Shown here piece by piece: positions 17,644 to 25,974 of a stretch of DNA of 64,000 nucleotides. A program made the translations under genes and the position numbers. This stretch comes from Streptomyces camelliae (GTDB lineage: Bacteria; Actinomycetota; Actinomycetes; Streptomycetales; Streptomycetaceae): positions 6,262,001 to 6,326,000 of the forward strand of contig NZ_CP115300.1 of NCBI RefSeq assembly GCF_027625935.1, written 5' to 3'. Under the pieces are notes generated by a model. It did no database searches and was not told the DNA's origin. It worked only from the letters and a program-made list of their open reading frames with translations. Every line of letters begins with the position of its first letter. The first letter of the stretch is position 1.

Positions 17644-17717
17644 GGGGCGGTAGCTCAGCCGGTTAGAGCAGCGGACTCATAATCCGTCGGCCGTGGGTTC
17701 GAGTCCCACCCGCCCCA
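17644..17717 (+). tRNA. tRNA with CAT anticodon (elongator Met or lysidine-type Ile2)
   Basis: A 74-nt cloverleaf. Acceptor GGGGCGG pairs perfectly with CCGCCCC (17710-17716), discriminator A at 17717. The anticodon stem GCGGA/TCCGT encloses loop CTCATAA, anticodon CAT at 17678-17680. The T arm is GTGGG-TTCGAGT-CCCAC. A Met elongator and the Ile2 tRNA whose C34 is turned into lysidine by TilS both show CAT, and I cannot separate them by eye. It lacks initiator features such as a 1-72 mismatch. Confidence 0.93.
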
Positions 17718-17762
17718 CCGGTACCCGCAGGTGCAGAATCGATCTAACCTGCGGAAACGTGA

Positions 17763-17800
17763 GAACGGGGGTCGCCACTCCAGGGTGGTGGCCCCCGTTC
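17763..17800. terminator. Hairpin terminator between the CAT tRNA and the hydrolase gene
   Basis: GAACGGGGG (17763-17771) pairs with CCCCCGTTC (17792-17800), and inner bases GCCAC/GTGG extend the stem. It lies between the tRNA and the convergent hydrolase stop at 17842, so it may act on both strands. There is no T tract. Confidence 0.7.
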
Positions 17801-17841
17801 ATCCGTTCAGTCGGCAGCGTTCCGCAGTACCTGATGGGCAC

Positions 17842-18543
17842 TCACCTCGGAGAGGAGCCTGCGTCCGACCCGGACAAGGTCGTCTGCCTGGCGCGCAACT
17901 GCTGCTCGCACCATTCCCTGGCCTGCTGGGCGACCTCCTCCAAGGCGCCCGGTTCCTCGAAGAGATGGGCCGCGCCCGGCACGACGTGCAGCTTGTTCGT
18001 GGTGCGCAGCCGTCGTGCGGCCTCCTCGTTGAGTTGCAGGACCTCACGATCGTAGTCACCGGCCATCAGCAGAACCGGTGCACGCACCTGCTCCAGCGCA
18101 TCACCGGCCAGGTCGGGACGCCCGGCGCGAGAGATCACGGCGAAGACCCGCCGAGGTCGCTCGGCAGCGGCCACCAGGGCTGCCGCGGCCGCGGTGCTCG
18201 CGCCGAACACGGCGACCGGCAGGTCCTTCGTCCCGGGCTGCTCGCCCAGCCAGTCGATGACGGCCACCAGACGCCGCCCCAGCAACGGGATGTCGAACCG
18301 GTGCTCGGCCGTCACCGCGTCGTGCCGCTCCTCCCGCTCGCTGAGCAGATCCATCAGCAGCGTGCCCAGCCCGCCGGTGCGCAGCTCACCCGCGACCGTA
18401 CGGTTGCGCGCGCTGTGCCGGGAACTCCCGCTGCCGTGCGCGACCAGCACCACCCCCCGCGCCCCGTCGGGCGTCACGAGATCGCCCTCCAGCGCCGCGC
18501 CCTCGGCGGGAATCAGAACCATCTCGGAGATCATCACGGTCAT
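17842..18543 (-). CDS. Dienelactone hydrolase-like alpha/beta hydrolase
   Basis: A 233-residue cytoplasmic alpha/beta hydrolase. Motifs in order are the oxyanion-region VVLVAHGSGSSRHS (about 30-43), a nucleophile elbow VAVFGASTAAAAA (about 110-122, Ser in GASTA), the acid GDYDREVL (about 167-174) and the catalytic His in VVPGAAHLFEEPG (about 187-199). Similar proteins often stand next to, or are fused with, phosphoribosyltransferases, but none is here. ATGs at codons 1, 4 and 8 are all possible starts. Substrate is unknown. Confidence 0.85.
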   Translation of the reverse strand: MTVMISEMVLIPAEGAALEGDLVTPDGARGVVLVAHGSGSSRHSARNRTVAGELRTGGLGTLLMDLLSEREERHDAVTAEHRFDIPLLGRRLVAVIDWLGEQPGTKDLPVAVFGASTAAAAALVAAAERPRRVFAVISRAGRPDLAGDALEQVRAPVLLMAGDYDREVLQLNEEAARRLRTTNKLHVVPGAAHLFEEPGALEEVAQQAREWCEQQLRARQTTLSGSDAGSSPR

Positions 18544-18762
18544 CTCCTTCCAAGGGCCCGAGGGCCCGATGGCCTTGGCAACCGATGGCTCCCGTGGTCC
18601 TTGTCGCGTACCCCTCGAACGGATACGAAATCACCACGCCCGCCCACCGCGGGCGATGGCGAGATGCGGGGGAAGGCGTTTCGGGGCACGGTAGGGACGA
18701 GGGGGGTGGGGGTCGCTCTGGCCCGATGTCGTACGAGCATCGCCCTAGCCGAAGGAAACGTG

Positions 18763-19761
18763 ATGGCCGTAGCCACAGACATGCTCGTTCCCGCGCTGCG
18801 CGAGGTCCGTGAGGCCCAAGCCGCGCTGGCTGACCGATTCAAAGCCGACCTCTCCGTCACACCCCCCGGGGAGTACCGGGAGCTCATGGAGCGCCGTGTC
18901 GGCGACGCCCGGGGGAACGTGTACGCCCTTGACGAACGCATGGCCCTGTTGAAGCCGCGTGGGCGCGTGCAGAACGTTCTCGGCAACGCCTGGGACGTCA
19001 CCAGGCAGGCAGTCCGGCTGCCCTTGGACGCGGCCATGATCGCGCCGGGCGCTCTGTTGCGGAGCCAGCAGGGGAAGGCGACCGAGCAGCGGCTGCTGAA
19101 GAACGTCGAGGAGGAGTACGCGGCCACCGCCTTCGCTGTGGCCATCTGCCGGGCCGCCGAGCGTATCGCCCGGGAGGCGGAGGACGCTGCCACCGAGGAA
19201 CTGCTCGGCTCCGTGCGCCGTGACGGCGAGGAGATGCTGGAAGAACTCGCGGGCTGCCTGGAGCAGCAGGCCGAGGCAGCGGTGCTGGCCGCCGAGGCGG
19301 AGGTGATCGCCGCCGAGGGCGTGGGCGTCGGCGGCGCCGCGCAGGCGGTCCGGGACTGGAGCACGTGGCTGCGGGAGACGGCCGAGCGGATGCCGGGTGT
19401 GGACCGGCTCCAGGGGGTGCCGGAGGGCGCTCTGATCTCGGAGGACGAGCTGCCGATCGCCGACTACCGCAGGCTCGGCACCAGGATGATCGTCGACCGG
19501 CTCCCGCAGTTGTCGCAGAAGGATCTCGCGACGGTCGGCGCGTACGAGCGTTTCCACGCGGCCCGCCCCGCGGTCCTGAGCCGGATCGCGGACCTGCTCG
19601 GGCCCGAGCCCTGGCCCGGCTACGACGGCATGAACGCGGGCGACGTCCGCAAGCGGCTCGCCGAGGCGGGAGAGAGCCTCACCCAGCGGGTGCTGGACTA
19701 TGAGCGCCGTCATCAGGCCCGCTCCACCGTCCTCGCGGCGGCCGAACGAGTCCACGCCTGA
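18763..19761 (+). CDS. Helical protein with two C-terminal tandem helical repeats, function unknown
   Basis: A 332-residue, strongly helical protein without membrane segments. Residues about 1-100 have a short hydrophobic patch (AAMIAPGALL), about 110-200 are Glu/Ala-rich helices with many Glu-Glu pairs, and the C-terminus has two tandem repeats of about 50 residues. Each repeat contains an L-P-I/W-x-x-Y...V..L..L...V..YER.H..R..VL pattern (starts near LPIADYRRLG, about 236, and EPWPGYDGMN, about 285). Such repeats occur in several actinobacterial proteins of unknown role. The Glu-rich middle might be a ferritin-like bundle, but I cannot show a metal site. The start is ATG with GAAGGAAA upstream. 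Its 3 prime end overlaps the convergent GNAT gene by 83 nt. Confidence 0.75.
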   Translation: MAVATDMLVPALREVREAQAALADRFKADLSVTPPGEYRELMERRVGDARGNVYALDERMALLKPRGRVQNVLGNAWDVTRQAVRLPLDAAMIAPGALLRSQQGKATEQRLLKNVEEEYAATAFAVAICRAAERIAREAEDAATEELLGSVRRDGEEMLEELAGCLEQQAEAAVLAAEAEVIAAEGVGVGGAAQAVRDWSTWLRETAERMPGVDRLQGVPEGALISEDELPIADYRRLGTRMIVDRLPQLSQKDLATVGAYERFHAARPAVLSRIADLLGPEPWPGYDGMNAGDVRKRLAEAGESLTQRVLDYERRHQARSTVLAAAERVHA

Positions 19762-20701
19762 CCGGCGCCTGACCGGCGTCTGACCGGCTTCCGTCCGGCG
19801 GGCCGGCTGCCTGTGCGCCGGGCCGCCGGGGCTCGGGGCGCCGGTGCTGGTAGGTCCACAGCTCGTCGACGAGGGTGAAGCCGAAGGAGCGGAAGAGCCG
19901 GATGGCGGCCTGGCTCTCGCACGTGGGCGGCTGGGCGTCGTCGAGGACGAGCGCGACCTCGGTGGCGCCCTGCTCGGCCAGCAGGGCCAGAGCCTGCCCG
20001 AGCAGTCGGCGGCCCAGGCCACGGCGTCGGCGGGTGGGCGTGGTCTCGATCCAGTAGAGCGTCGCGGTGCGGTCGGGTCCCGTGCCGACCACGGCTTCGG
20101 CGACCGGTTCGGTGTCCTCGCGAAGGAGCAGCCGGTGGCCCGGCGGGAAGTCGCAGGGGAAGACGTCGGCGACCAGTTTGGCCGGCAGGGGCTCGGCGGG
20201 GAGCGCGCGGTGCAGGTAGCGGCCCTGGCAGCGGCCGGTGAAGTCGGTCTGCACCAGGGCGTTGTGGGTGGCGCGGCGCCGGGTGCGGGGCAGGCCGCCC
20301 GGCCCCAGTGGACCCGGCGGGGCGCCGACGAAGGCCTCGATCCGCGGGCAGTGGGCCAGGACGCGGAGAGCGTGGCCGATCAGGGCGCGCAGGGCCGTGG
20401 GGTCCTCGTACGCGTGGACCCAGCAGATCTGACCCGCCGGTGCATCGGTCCAGGACAGGCATGCGAGGGTCCCGCGGGGGCGGTCCTCGGCATCGGTGAG
20501 CACGCTGATCTGCGGCCGAGCCGCCATGGCCCGGCCGACCAGGGGGACGGGAGCACACCACGCCGCGGTCAGTGTCTCGGGGGTGCAGTGCGGCTGCCCC
20601 GGAAGCCGGTCGGCAGCGATCAGTTCGCGCACACCCGGTTCGTCCTCGGGGCGAAGCGGGCGCACCGTCGTCCCGCTCTCGGGGCTGGGCGAGGAGGCCA
20701 T
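19679..20701 (-). CDS. GNAT-family N-acetyltransferase
   Basis: About 340 residues. The C-terminal half holds a good GNAT core: the acetyl-CoA pyrophosphate loop in TRRRRGLGRRLLGQAL and the terminal AIRLFRSFGFTLVDELWTY block. The N-terminal half (about 10-125) resembles a second, degenerate GNAT domain, a layout also seen in mycothiol synthase, though the match is not specific enough to claim that. The last 50 residues are Pro/Arg/Gly-rich and encoded antisense to the end of the helical repeat gene, so they may be read-through added after loss of the native stop. A GTG at 20716 is an alternative start. It lies 37 nt after the lipase-like gene on the same strand. Confidence 0.8.
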   Translation of the reverse strand: MASSPSPESGTTVRPLRPEDEPGVRELIAADRLPGQPHCTPETLTAAWCAPVPLVGRAMAARPQISVLTDAEDRPRGTLACLSWTDAPAGQICWVHAYEDPTALRALIGHALRVLAHCPRIEAFVGAPPGPLGPGGLPRTRRRATHNALVQTDFTGRCQGRYLHRALPAEPLPAKLVADVFPCDFPPGHRLLLREDTEPVAEAVVGTGPDRTATLYWIETTPTRRRRGLGRRLLGQALALLAEQGATEVALVLDDAQPPTCESQAAIRLFRSFGFTLVDELWTYQHRRPEPRRPGAQAAGPPDGSRSDAGQAPVRRGLVRPPRGRWSGPDDGAHSPAPAG

Positions 20702-20737
20702 GGTGTCCGTCCGCACACGTGCCGGCGTTCGTGTCGG

Positions 20738-21628
20738 TCACTTCTCAGCGTCCCCTGTTTCGGCCCGGCTGTCACGGGAAGGGCGGCTGCGCCTCGGGGA
20801 CTGGCCGTTTCCGTCGAGTGCGGGGCCGTGCGGGAGGGGCGCGGCGGACCTGGTCTGCCGCGCCGCGGTCAGCAGTGAGCGGACCTGGTCGATGACCGGC
20901 GGGTGCAGCGGGAGCGTCAGATGGCCGACGCCGGGCACGAGCACGTTGCGGGCCGTGAGGTCGGGATGGTCGATGCGGCCCCTGGACGTGGGAATCACGA
21001 CCTCGTCGAAGTCGCTGTAGAAGGCCACGAACCGGGTACGGCAGCCGGCGGCCGGCCCGGCGAGCTCGGCCAGCAGCGCGCTTCCGGGCCGTAGCTGGCG
21101 CAGCAGCGGATGGGGCGGTGCCAGCAGGGCCGCCGCCGTCCCGCCGTGCGGCGTCGCCAGCGTGATCACCAGCGGCACGTACGCGTCCCCGCCGAGCGCC
21201 TGCGTGTAGTAGCGGGCGATCAGGCCCCCCAGGCTGTAGCCGATCACGACCACGCTCCGCTCGGCGCTGCCGGCACTCACCAGCTCCACCTGCTCACCCA
21301 GGACCCGGGCCGCCGCACGGATGTCCGGGCCGAACGCGTGGTAGCTCACCGTGGTGAAGGGCCCCGCACCGATGCCGTCCAGCCCCCGCCGCAGCGGCGC
21401 GACGATCGATTCCCCGTCGCCCAGCCCATGCACCAACAGAACCGGCAGGTCGCCCTCCGCCGGTGGCGGGTCGTCCTGCCCCGTGTCCCGACCGGGCGCG
21501 GGACGACGGAAATGCCCGGCGAGCTGTCCGACGCCTTCCGCCGCCACGTCCAGCGGGAGCCGCACCAGCCGTCCGGCGGCCCTGCTTGCCTCGACACCCA
21601 CGCCGCGCACCGGTGACATGCCCGGCAC
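20738..21628 (-). CDS. Lipase/esterase of the alpha/beta hydrolase fold
   Basis: A 296-residue hydrolase. LPVLLVHGLGDGES (about 62-75) forms the oxyanion region, VVVIGYSLGGLIARYY (about 127-142) holds the GxSxG nucleophile Ser, ITLATPHGGT follows about 20 residues later as in Streptomyces-type lipases, and FDEVVIP and GVGHLTLPLHP supply the candidate Asp and His. No convincing signal peptide is seen, though the N-terminus is basic and mildly hydrophobic. The start is GTG at 21628 with GGAG 11 nt upstream, or ATG at 21619. It forms a probable two-gene unit with the GNAT. Confidence 0.82.
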   Translation of the reverse strand: MPGMSPVRGVGVEASRAAGRLVRLPLDVAAEGVGQLAGHFRRPAPGRDTGQDDPPPAEGDLPVLLVHGLGDGESIVAPLRRGLDGIGAGPFTTVSYHAFGPDIRAAARVLGEQVELVSAGSAERSVVVIGYSLGGLIARYYTQALGGDAYVPLVITLATPHGGTAAALLAPPHPLLRQLRPGSALLAELAGPAAGCRTRFVAFYSDFDEVVIPTSRGRIDHPDLTARNVLVPGVGHLTLPLHPPVIDQVRSLLTAARQTRSAAPLPHGPALDGNGQSPRRSRPSRDSRAETGDAEK

Positions 21629-21967
21629 CGACAGGTGGGCTCCAAAAGGAATACCCGTGGTCGTTCACCTTCCCCGGATATGCCCCCACTTGCCCTGGGC
21701 GGTACAACATTGTCCGCTCCGCCCGCATTCCCTGCCACCCCAGTGGTCCCCCGGGTCACACCGGATGTCCGAGGTGGCCTGGTCGGCGAGGCACTCGGTA
21801 CTGCCGGTGCCGGCCTTCACGGTCCACTCAAGCCTGACTGGAGGCCCGCTCGGCCCCGGGTCGAGTCCGTCGGTGAGTTGGCCGGTTCGCGCTTGAAGTG
21901 GGCGTGTCATGGGCACGCACCACCTACCGGCGTCCGCTGCCGGGTCGTACGGATTGAGGAGGGCGTC

Positions 21968-22072
21968 ATGGACCGTCGTATCCGGGTGCGTGTCAGCCGG
22001 CGTCCCGCCGCTCCGCGTCGCGAGCAGGAGATCGACCGCAGGACCCCGTCCGGGCGCATCCTGCCGTACTGA
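21968..22072 (+). CDS. Putative 34-residue basic small protein
   Basis: A short frame with a well-placed ribosome-binding sequence (GAGGAGGG about 4 nt before the ATG) encodes 34 residues: a basic N-terminal half (MDRRIRVRVSRR) and the end RTPSGRILPY. It is too short for statistical support and could be chance. The 339 nt upstream (21629-21967) hold no other gene that I can support. Confidence 0.35.
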   Translation: MDRRIRVRVSRRPAAPRREQEIDRRTPSGRILPY

Positions 22073-22096
22073 CCCGGCCCGACCGGGGGTGGGGAC

Positions 22097-23053
22097 TCAG
22101 GACGCGTGGGCCGTGCGGGCCCTGTGTGCCTCCTGGGTCGCCTGTGCCGCCTGGGTCGCTTCCGGGAGGGGGTCCGCGCGGCGGGCCAGGGCGAGCAGGG
22201 CGTGTACGGTGCCCTCGGCCGGGCCCAGGCGGGGATGCCACCGGGCGACGATGCTGACCGGGCGGAGCGGCTCGGCCGGCCGCAGCTCGACCAGCTCGCC
22301 TTCCCCCAGCTCCCGCGCGACCGTCAGCTGCGGCAGCACGGTGATGTCGTGCCCGTGGCCGAGCAGGCGCAGCAGAGCCGCCATCGAGCCCTGGAGCAGG
22401 GTCTGCTGAGCGCCCGCCAGCATGTCCCGGCCGAACCGGTCCACCAGCATCTCCGAGGTGCAGCCTCGCTCGGCCACCAGGAAGTCGTAGCGCAGGAGCT
22501 GGTCGGGCGTCACCCTGTCCTCGTGGGCCAGCGGATGGCCGGGCGCCGTCACCAGCAGGGTCCGGTCATGGCCGACGACCGCGCTCGGGCCGGCCGCGCG
22601 ACTGCCGTTGTCGTACTCGAACACCAGGTCCAACTCGCCCGCGCCGAAGGCCCGTTCCAGCGCCTCGCGCGGCGCCACCGTCAGCTCGACGTCCGCGCCG
22701 GAGTCCGGGCCGCCCGCGCCGTACTCCAGTGCCGCCAGCACCTCCGGCATCCACGCATGGGCCAGCGACTCCTGCGCGCCGATCCTGAGCCGGGTCCGGT
22801 CACCGCGGGCCGCCCGCCGCATCCGCTCCTCCAGCTCCAGCGACTCCCGCGCGTACGGCAGCAGCCGCGCACCGGCCTCCGTGAGCACCGCGCCGGTACC
22901 CGCCCGCACCAGTACACTCACGCCCAAGTCGGCTTCCAGACGCTTGAGTTGGGCACTCACGCTGGACTGGGCGTAGCCCAGGGCGTGGGCCGCGGCGGAG
23001 ATGCCGCCGTTGTCTGCGACGGCTACGAAGGCTCGGAGGTAGCGGGAGTCCAC
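22097..23053 (-). CDS. LysR-type transcriptional regulator
   Basis: A 318-residue LysR regulator. The winged helix-turn-helix lies at about 1-60 (YLRAFVAVADNGGISAAAHALGYAQSSVSAQLKRLEADLGV), followed by the effector-binding domain (about 85-290). The start is GTG at 23053; in-frame sequence further upstream is shadow. The C-terminal 25 residues are Ala/Thr/Gln-rich. It is divergent from the MFS exporter gene, and the shared 144-nt region contains a perfect inverted repeat (23125-23141). By position it most likely controls that exporter. Confidence 0.92.
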   Translation of the reverse strand: MDSRYLRAFVAVADNGGISAAAHALGYAQSSVSAQLKRLEADLGVSVLVRAGTGAVLTEAGARLLPYARESLELEERMRRAARGDRTRLRIGAQESLAHAWMPEVLAALEYGAGGPDSGADVELTVAPREALERAFGAGELDLVFEYDNGSRAAGPSAVVGHDRTLLVTAPGHPLAHEDRVTPDQLLRYDFLVAERGCTSEMLVDRFGRDMLAGAQQTLLQGSMAALLRLLGHGHDITVLPQLTVARELGEGELVELRPAEPLRPVSIVARWHPRLGPAEGTVHALLALARRADPLPEATQAAQATQEAHRARTAHAS

Positions 23054-23124
23054 GCAGGGAAGGGTAAGCCGTGGGCGCCGTGGGGGGCTTGTCGTCCTCC
23101 GGGTGCGGGCTTCCTCAACCGGGC

Positions 23125-23141
23125 CATCGGACTTTCCGATG
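23125..23141. promoter_or_regulatory. Inverted repeat between the LysR and MFS genes, candidate operator
   Basis: CATCGGA (23125-23131) and TCCGATG (23135-23141) are perfect 7-bp arms around CTT. The site sits in the divergent promoter region 57 nt before the MFS start, a usual place for a LysR binding site. Confidence 0.6.
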
Positions 23142-23197
23142 CCCCCATCGAACCTACGGCGTCGCCGGCCCGCCCACCCCCGGGACACGCTGCCCGC

Positions 23198-24562
23198 ATG
23201 ACCACAGTCGACCCCGCATGCCGGCCGTCCGCGCCGGCCGACACCGCCGTCCGCCCTGCCTCCCGGCTCGCCTTCGCCGGGATCGCCACCGGGAATCTGC
23301 TCGTCCTGCTGGACACCACGATCCTCAATGTCGCCGTGCCCGACATCCAGACCTCGCTGCGGCCCGGTGCCGCCGCGCTGCCCTGGACCGTGGACGCCTA
23401 CACCGTCGTCTTCGCCGGGCTGCTGCTGGCCGGCGGGGTGTTCGCCGACCGGTGGGGTGCGCGGCGCGTGTACGCCCTGGCGCTCGGGCTGTTCGCCGCG
23501 CTGTCCGTGGCATGTGCGCTCGCGCCCGGTGCGGGTGCGCTGATCGCCGGGCGGGCGCTGCTCGGGGCCGCGGGGGCCGGGCTGGTGCCCGCCTCCCTGG
23601 CGCTGCTCATCCATCTGTATCCCGACCCCGCCCGCCGTACCCGCGCCATCGGCTCCTGGTCCGCGGTCGCCGGGCTCGGGGCCGCCGCCGGACCCGTGCT
23701 CGGCGGCGCGCTGGTCGAACTCGGCGGCTGGCGGCTGGTGTTCCTCGTCAACCCGCCCCTCGCCCTCGGCGCGCTGCTCCTCGCCCGCCGGCTGCCCGCG
23801 CCGCCCGTACGGGCCGCCCGCGCCCTGGACCGGCCGGGACTCGTGCTGTCCACCGCCGGACTGGGCCTGCTCACCTTCGGGCTGGTCGAGGCCGGGACCG
23901 AGGGCTGGGCAGCGGCCGTCGCCCTGCTGCCGCTCGCCGCCGCGCTCGCCTGCTTCGCCGCCGTGGCCGTCGTGGAGCGCCGGGCCATCGCCCCCGTGCT
24001 GCCGCCCGCGCTGCTCGCCCTGCCGCGGGTACGGTCCGCGATGGTCGCCGCCGCGGTGTCCTGCTTCGCCTACTTCGGCGGCATGTACCTGCTCGCCCTG
24101 TGGCTCCAGCGCACCTACGACCTGACCCCCCTGCGCGCCGGACTGGCCTCGCTGCCGCTGGCCTTCCCGGTGTGCGTGATGCCGTTCTTCACCGGGCGGC
24201 TCGTGGCCCGCCACGGCCCCCGCCCCGTCCTGCTGACCGGCATGACCGCCACCGTCGTCGCCGGTGTGCTGCTCGCCTGTGCGGTGGGCCGGCCGTCGCT
24301 GCCGCTGATCGTCACCGCCGAGCTGGCGCTCGCCGCGGCCGGCACGCTCTCCATTCCCGGTGCCGCCGCCGCGGTCGCCGTCGCGGCTCCGCCCGAGTAC
24401 GCGGCGACCAGCCAGGGCGCGCTCAACGGCATCCGGCAGGCCGGGTCGGCGCTGGGGGTCGCGGTGCTGGGCACGTTGGGATCCCTCAGCGGGGCCGGGT
24501 ATCTGCTGGTGGGGGTGGGGGCGGTCGCCGTGGTGCTGGTGGCCGGGGCCAGGGAACGATGA
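23198..24562 (+). CDS. MFS drug-exporter-type transporter (DHA2-like)
   Basis: A 454-residue inner-membrane proton antiporter of the EmrB/QacA type. The family motif LLDTTILNVAVPDI lies at about 36-49 in the first helix, motif A (GGVFADRWGARRVY) follows helix 2 at about 81-94, and motif C-like GLGAAAGPVLGGAL is near residue 165. I count about 13-14 hydrophobic segments. The ATG at 23198 was chosen because the upstream frame crosses the regulatory region. Divergent from a LysR gene, which probably regulates it. The substrate is unknown; an antibiotic or dye efflux role is typical for the group. Confidence 0.9.
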   Translation: MTTVDPACRPSAPADTAVRPASRLAFAGIATGNLLVLLDTTILNVAVPDIQTSLRPGAAALPWTVDAYTVVFAGLLLAGGVFADRWGARRVYALALGLFAALSVACALAPGAGALIAGRALLGAAGAGLVPASLALLIHLYPDPARRTRAIGSWSAVAGLGAAAGPVLGGALVELGGWRLVFLVNPPLALGALLLARRLPAPPVRAARALDRPGLVLSTAGLGLLTFGLVEAGTEGWAAAVALLPLAAALACFAAVAVVERRAIAPVLPPALLALPRVRSAMVAAAVSCFAYFGGMYLLALWLQRTYDLTPLRAGLASLPLAFPVCVMPFFTGRLVARHGPRPVLLTGMTATVVAGVLLACAVGRPSLPLIVTAELALAAAGTLSIPGAAAAVAVAAPPEYAATSQGALNGIRQAGSALGVAVLGTLGSLSGAGYLLVGVGAVAVVLVAGARER

Positions 24563-24603
24563 CCGGGGCTCACCACGCCGGTCACACCGGGGGAGTACGT
24601 GGC

Positions 24604-25641
24604 TCAGGCGGCCAGCGGGTTCAGCATCAGCGGCTCGATCCGGCCCTCCAGCATCTCGCCGAGGCCCTGGGCGGCGCAGATGTCGGGCCGCTCGGCGATG
24701 TGCACCGGCATCCCGGTGGCCTCCCGGAGCATCTGGTCGAAGCCGGGCAGCAGCGCCGAGCCGCCGACCATCATGATCCCGCGGTCGGCGAGGTCGGCCA
24801 CCAGGTCGGGCGGGCAGGCGCGCAGCACCTTGCCGATGCCGTCCAGGACGGCGGTCAGCGGGGTCTGGATCGCGTCCCGTACGGCCGCGGTGTCGACCTG
24901 GACGCTGCGCGCGAGCCCGGTGGCCACGTCCCGCCCGTGGATCTCGGTCCGGGCCGGACCCTGCGAGGTCAGCCCGTTGCCGGACAGCGCCAGTTGCAGC
25001 GGCCGTACCGACTGGCTGGGCAGCATCAGCTCGTGCTCGTGCCGCAGGTGTTGCACGATCGCGTGGTCCACGGCCTCGCCGCCCACCGGGATCCGCTCGG
25101 CGGTGACGATCGAACCGAGGGAGAGGACCGCGACCTGGGTGGCCGCCGCCCCGCACACCATGATCATGGTGGCCTCGGGACGTTCGACCGGCAGCCCGCA
25201 CCCCACGGCGGCGGCGATCAGCGTGTCCACCAGCTCGACCCTGCGCGCCCCCAGCCCGACCAGCGTCTCGATGGTCGCCCGCTGGGCCAGCGGGTCGGCG
25301 TCGTGCGGGGTGCAGGCCGCCGCGCGCAGCCGGAGGTTGCGGCGCAGCGTCCGGCGCATCTTGTCGCCGAGCAGCTGGCGCAGCATGCGCTGGGCCATCT
25401 CGATGTCGACGACCGTGCCACCGGAGATGGGCCGTACGACCCTGATGTAGCTCGGCGTGCGGCCCGTCATCTTCTCCGCGAACTCGCCGACGGCGATCAG
25501 CGCCCCGGTACGGGCGTTTATGGCGGCGGCCGAGGGCTGGTCGACGACGAGACCGGCGCCCTTCACGTAGACGCGGGTGCGGGCCGCGCCCAGGTCGACG
25601 GCGAAGTGGCAGCGACGCAACTGCTCCAGACTGACGGTCAC
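24604..25641 (-). CDS. mbl: MreB-like actin homologue Mbl
   Basis: A 345-residue bacterial actin. It has the phosphate-1 motif FAVDLGAARTRVYVKG (about 13-28), a conserved PSAAAIN block, PISGGTVVDIEMAQRML (about 71-87), the phosphate-2 region MVCGAAATQVAVLSLG and the adenosine motif IMMVGGSALLPGFDQML (about 288-304). In canonical MreB the phosphate-2 block reads D-I-G-G-G-T; here the Asp is replaced by Cys-Gly-Ala, so ATP use may be altered. S. coelicolor carries such a divergent homologue (Mbl), involved with MreB in spore-wall formation, in the same chromosomal area as matB. It stands alone, without mreC or mreD, which also fits Mbl. Confidence 0.83.
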   Translation of the reverse strand: MTVSLEQLRRCHFAVDLGAARTRVYVKGAGLVVDQPSAAAINARTGALIAVGEFAEKMTGRTPSYIRVVRPISGGTVVDIEMAQRMLRQLLGDKMRRTLRRNLRLRAAACTPHDADPLAQRATIETLVGLGARRVELVDTLIAAAVGCGLPVERPEATMIMVCGAAATQVAVLSLGSIVTAERIPVGGEAVDHAIVQHLRHEHELMLPSQSVRPLQLALSGNGLTSQGPARTEIHGRDVATGLARSVQVDTAAVRDAIQTPLTAVLDGIGKVLRACPPDLVADLADRGIMMVGGSALLPGFDQMLREATGMPVHIAERPDICAAQGLGEMLEGRIEPLMLNPLAA

Positions 25642-25792
25642 GGGGAACCTCCCGGGTGCACGGGCCTTGGGGCGCCCGGCCGGTTGGCGGGCCTCTCACA
25701 CTGCATCCTGCGCGGGCGGCGAGGGCGGGCGCCTGCTGGAGGGGGCCGGGTGGGGTGCCGCTGAATGGGGGTTCTTCCCGGCCTCGGGCGCG

Positions 25793-25957
25793 TCACAGGC
25801 TCTGTGCGGCGCGCAGGAGAGGTAAAAGGCCGAGGCTCGTCAGCGAACCGGGCGGCCGGTGGCCCTCGCCGTCCACGTGGACGAACGGCACCCCGGCCGC
25901 GCGGGCGGCCTCGCGTTCGGCGTCGGTGCTCCCGATCATCAGGCACTGGGCCGGGGG
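25793..25957 (-). pseudogene. Remnant of a HAD-family hydrolase (C-terminal fragment)
   Basis: About 54 codons on the minus strand, ending in a stop at 25793, read as the last third of a HAD phosphatase. CLMIGSTDAEREAARAAGVPFVHV matches the motif-IV loop (usually hIGD..xD...A..AG). The expected Asp in GD is Ser-Thr here, and no N-terminal DxD nucleophile domain is found upstream because the Trypco1 gene stop is only 17 nt away. It has no plausible start. I read it as a decayed gene end. The rest of 25642-25974 (333 nt) shows nothing else. Confidence 0.55.
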
Positions 25958-25974
25958 ATGCCGAGCCCTTCCTC

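Noticed and set aside
22097..25699. A 1200-codon open frame on the minus strand
   Set aside because: Only the last 318 codons are a real LysR protein. The rest is antisense to the MFS gene or out of frame with mbl, rich in Arg/Gly/Pro, a typical artefact of high third-position GC.
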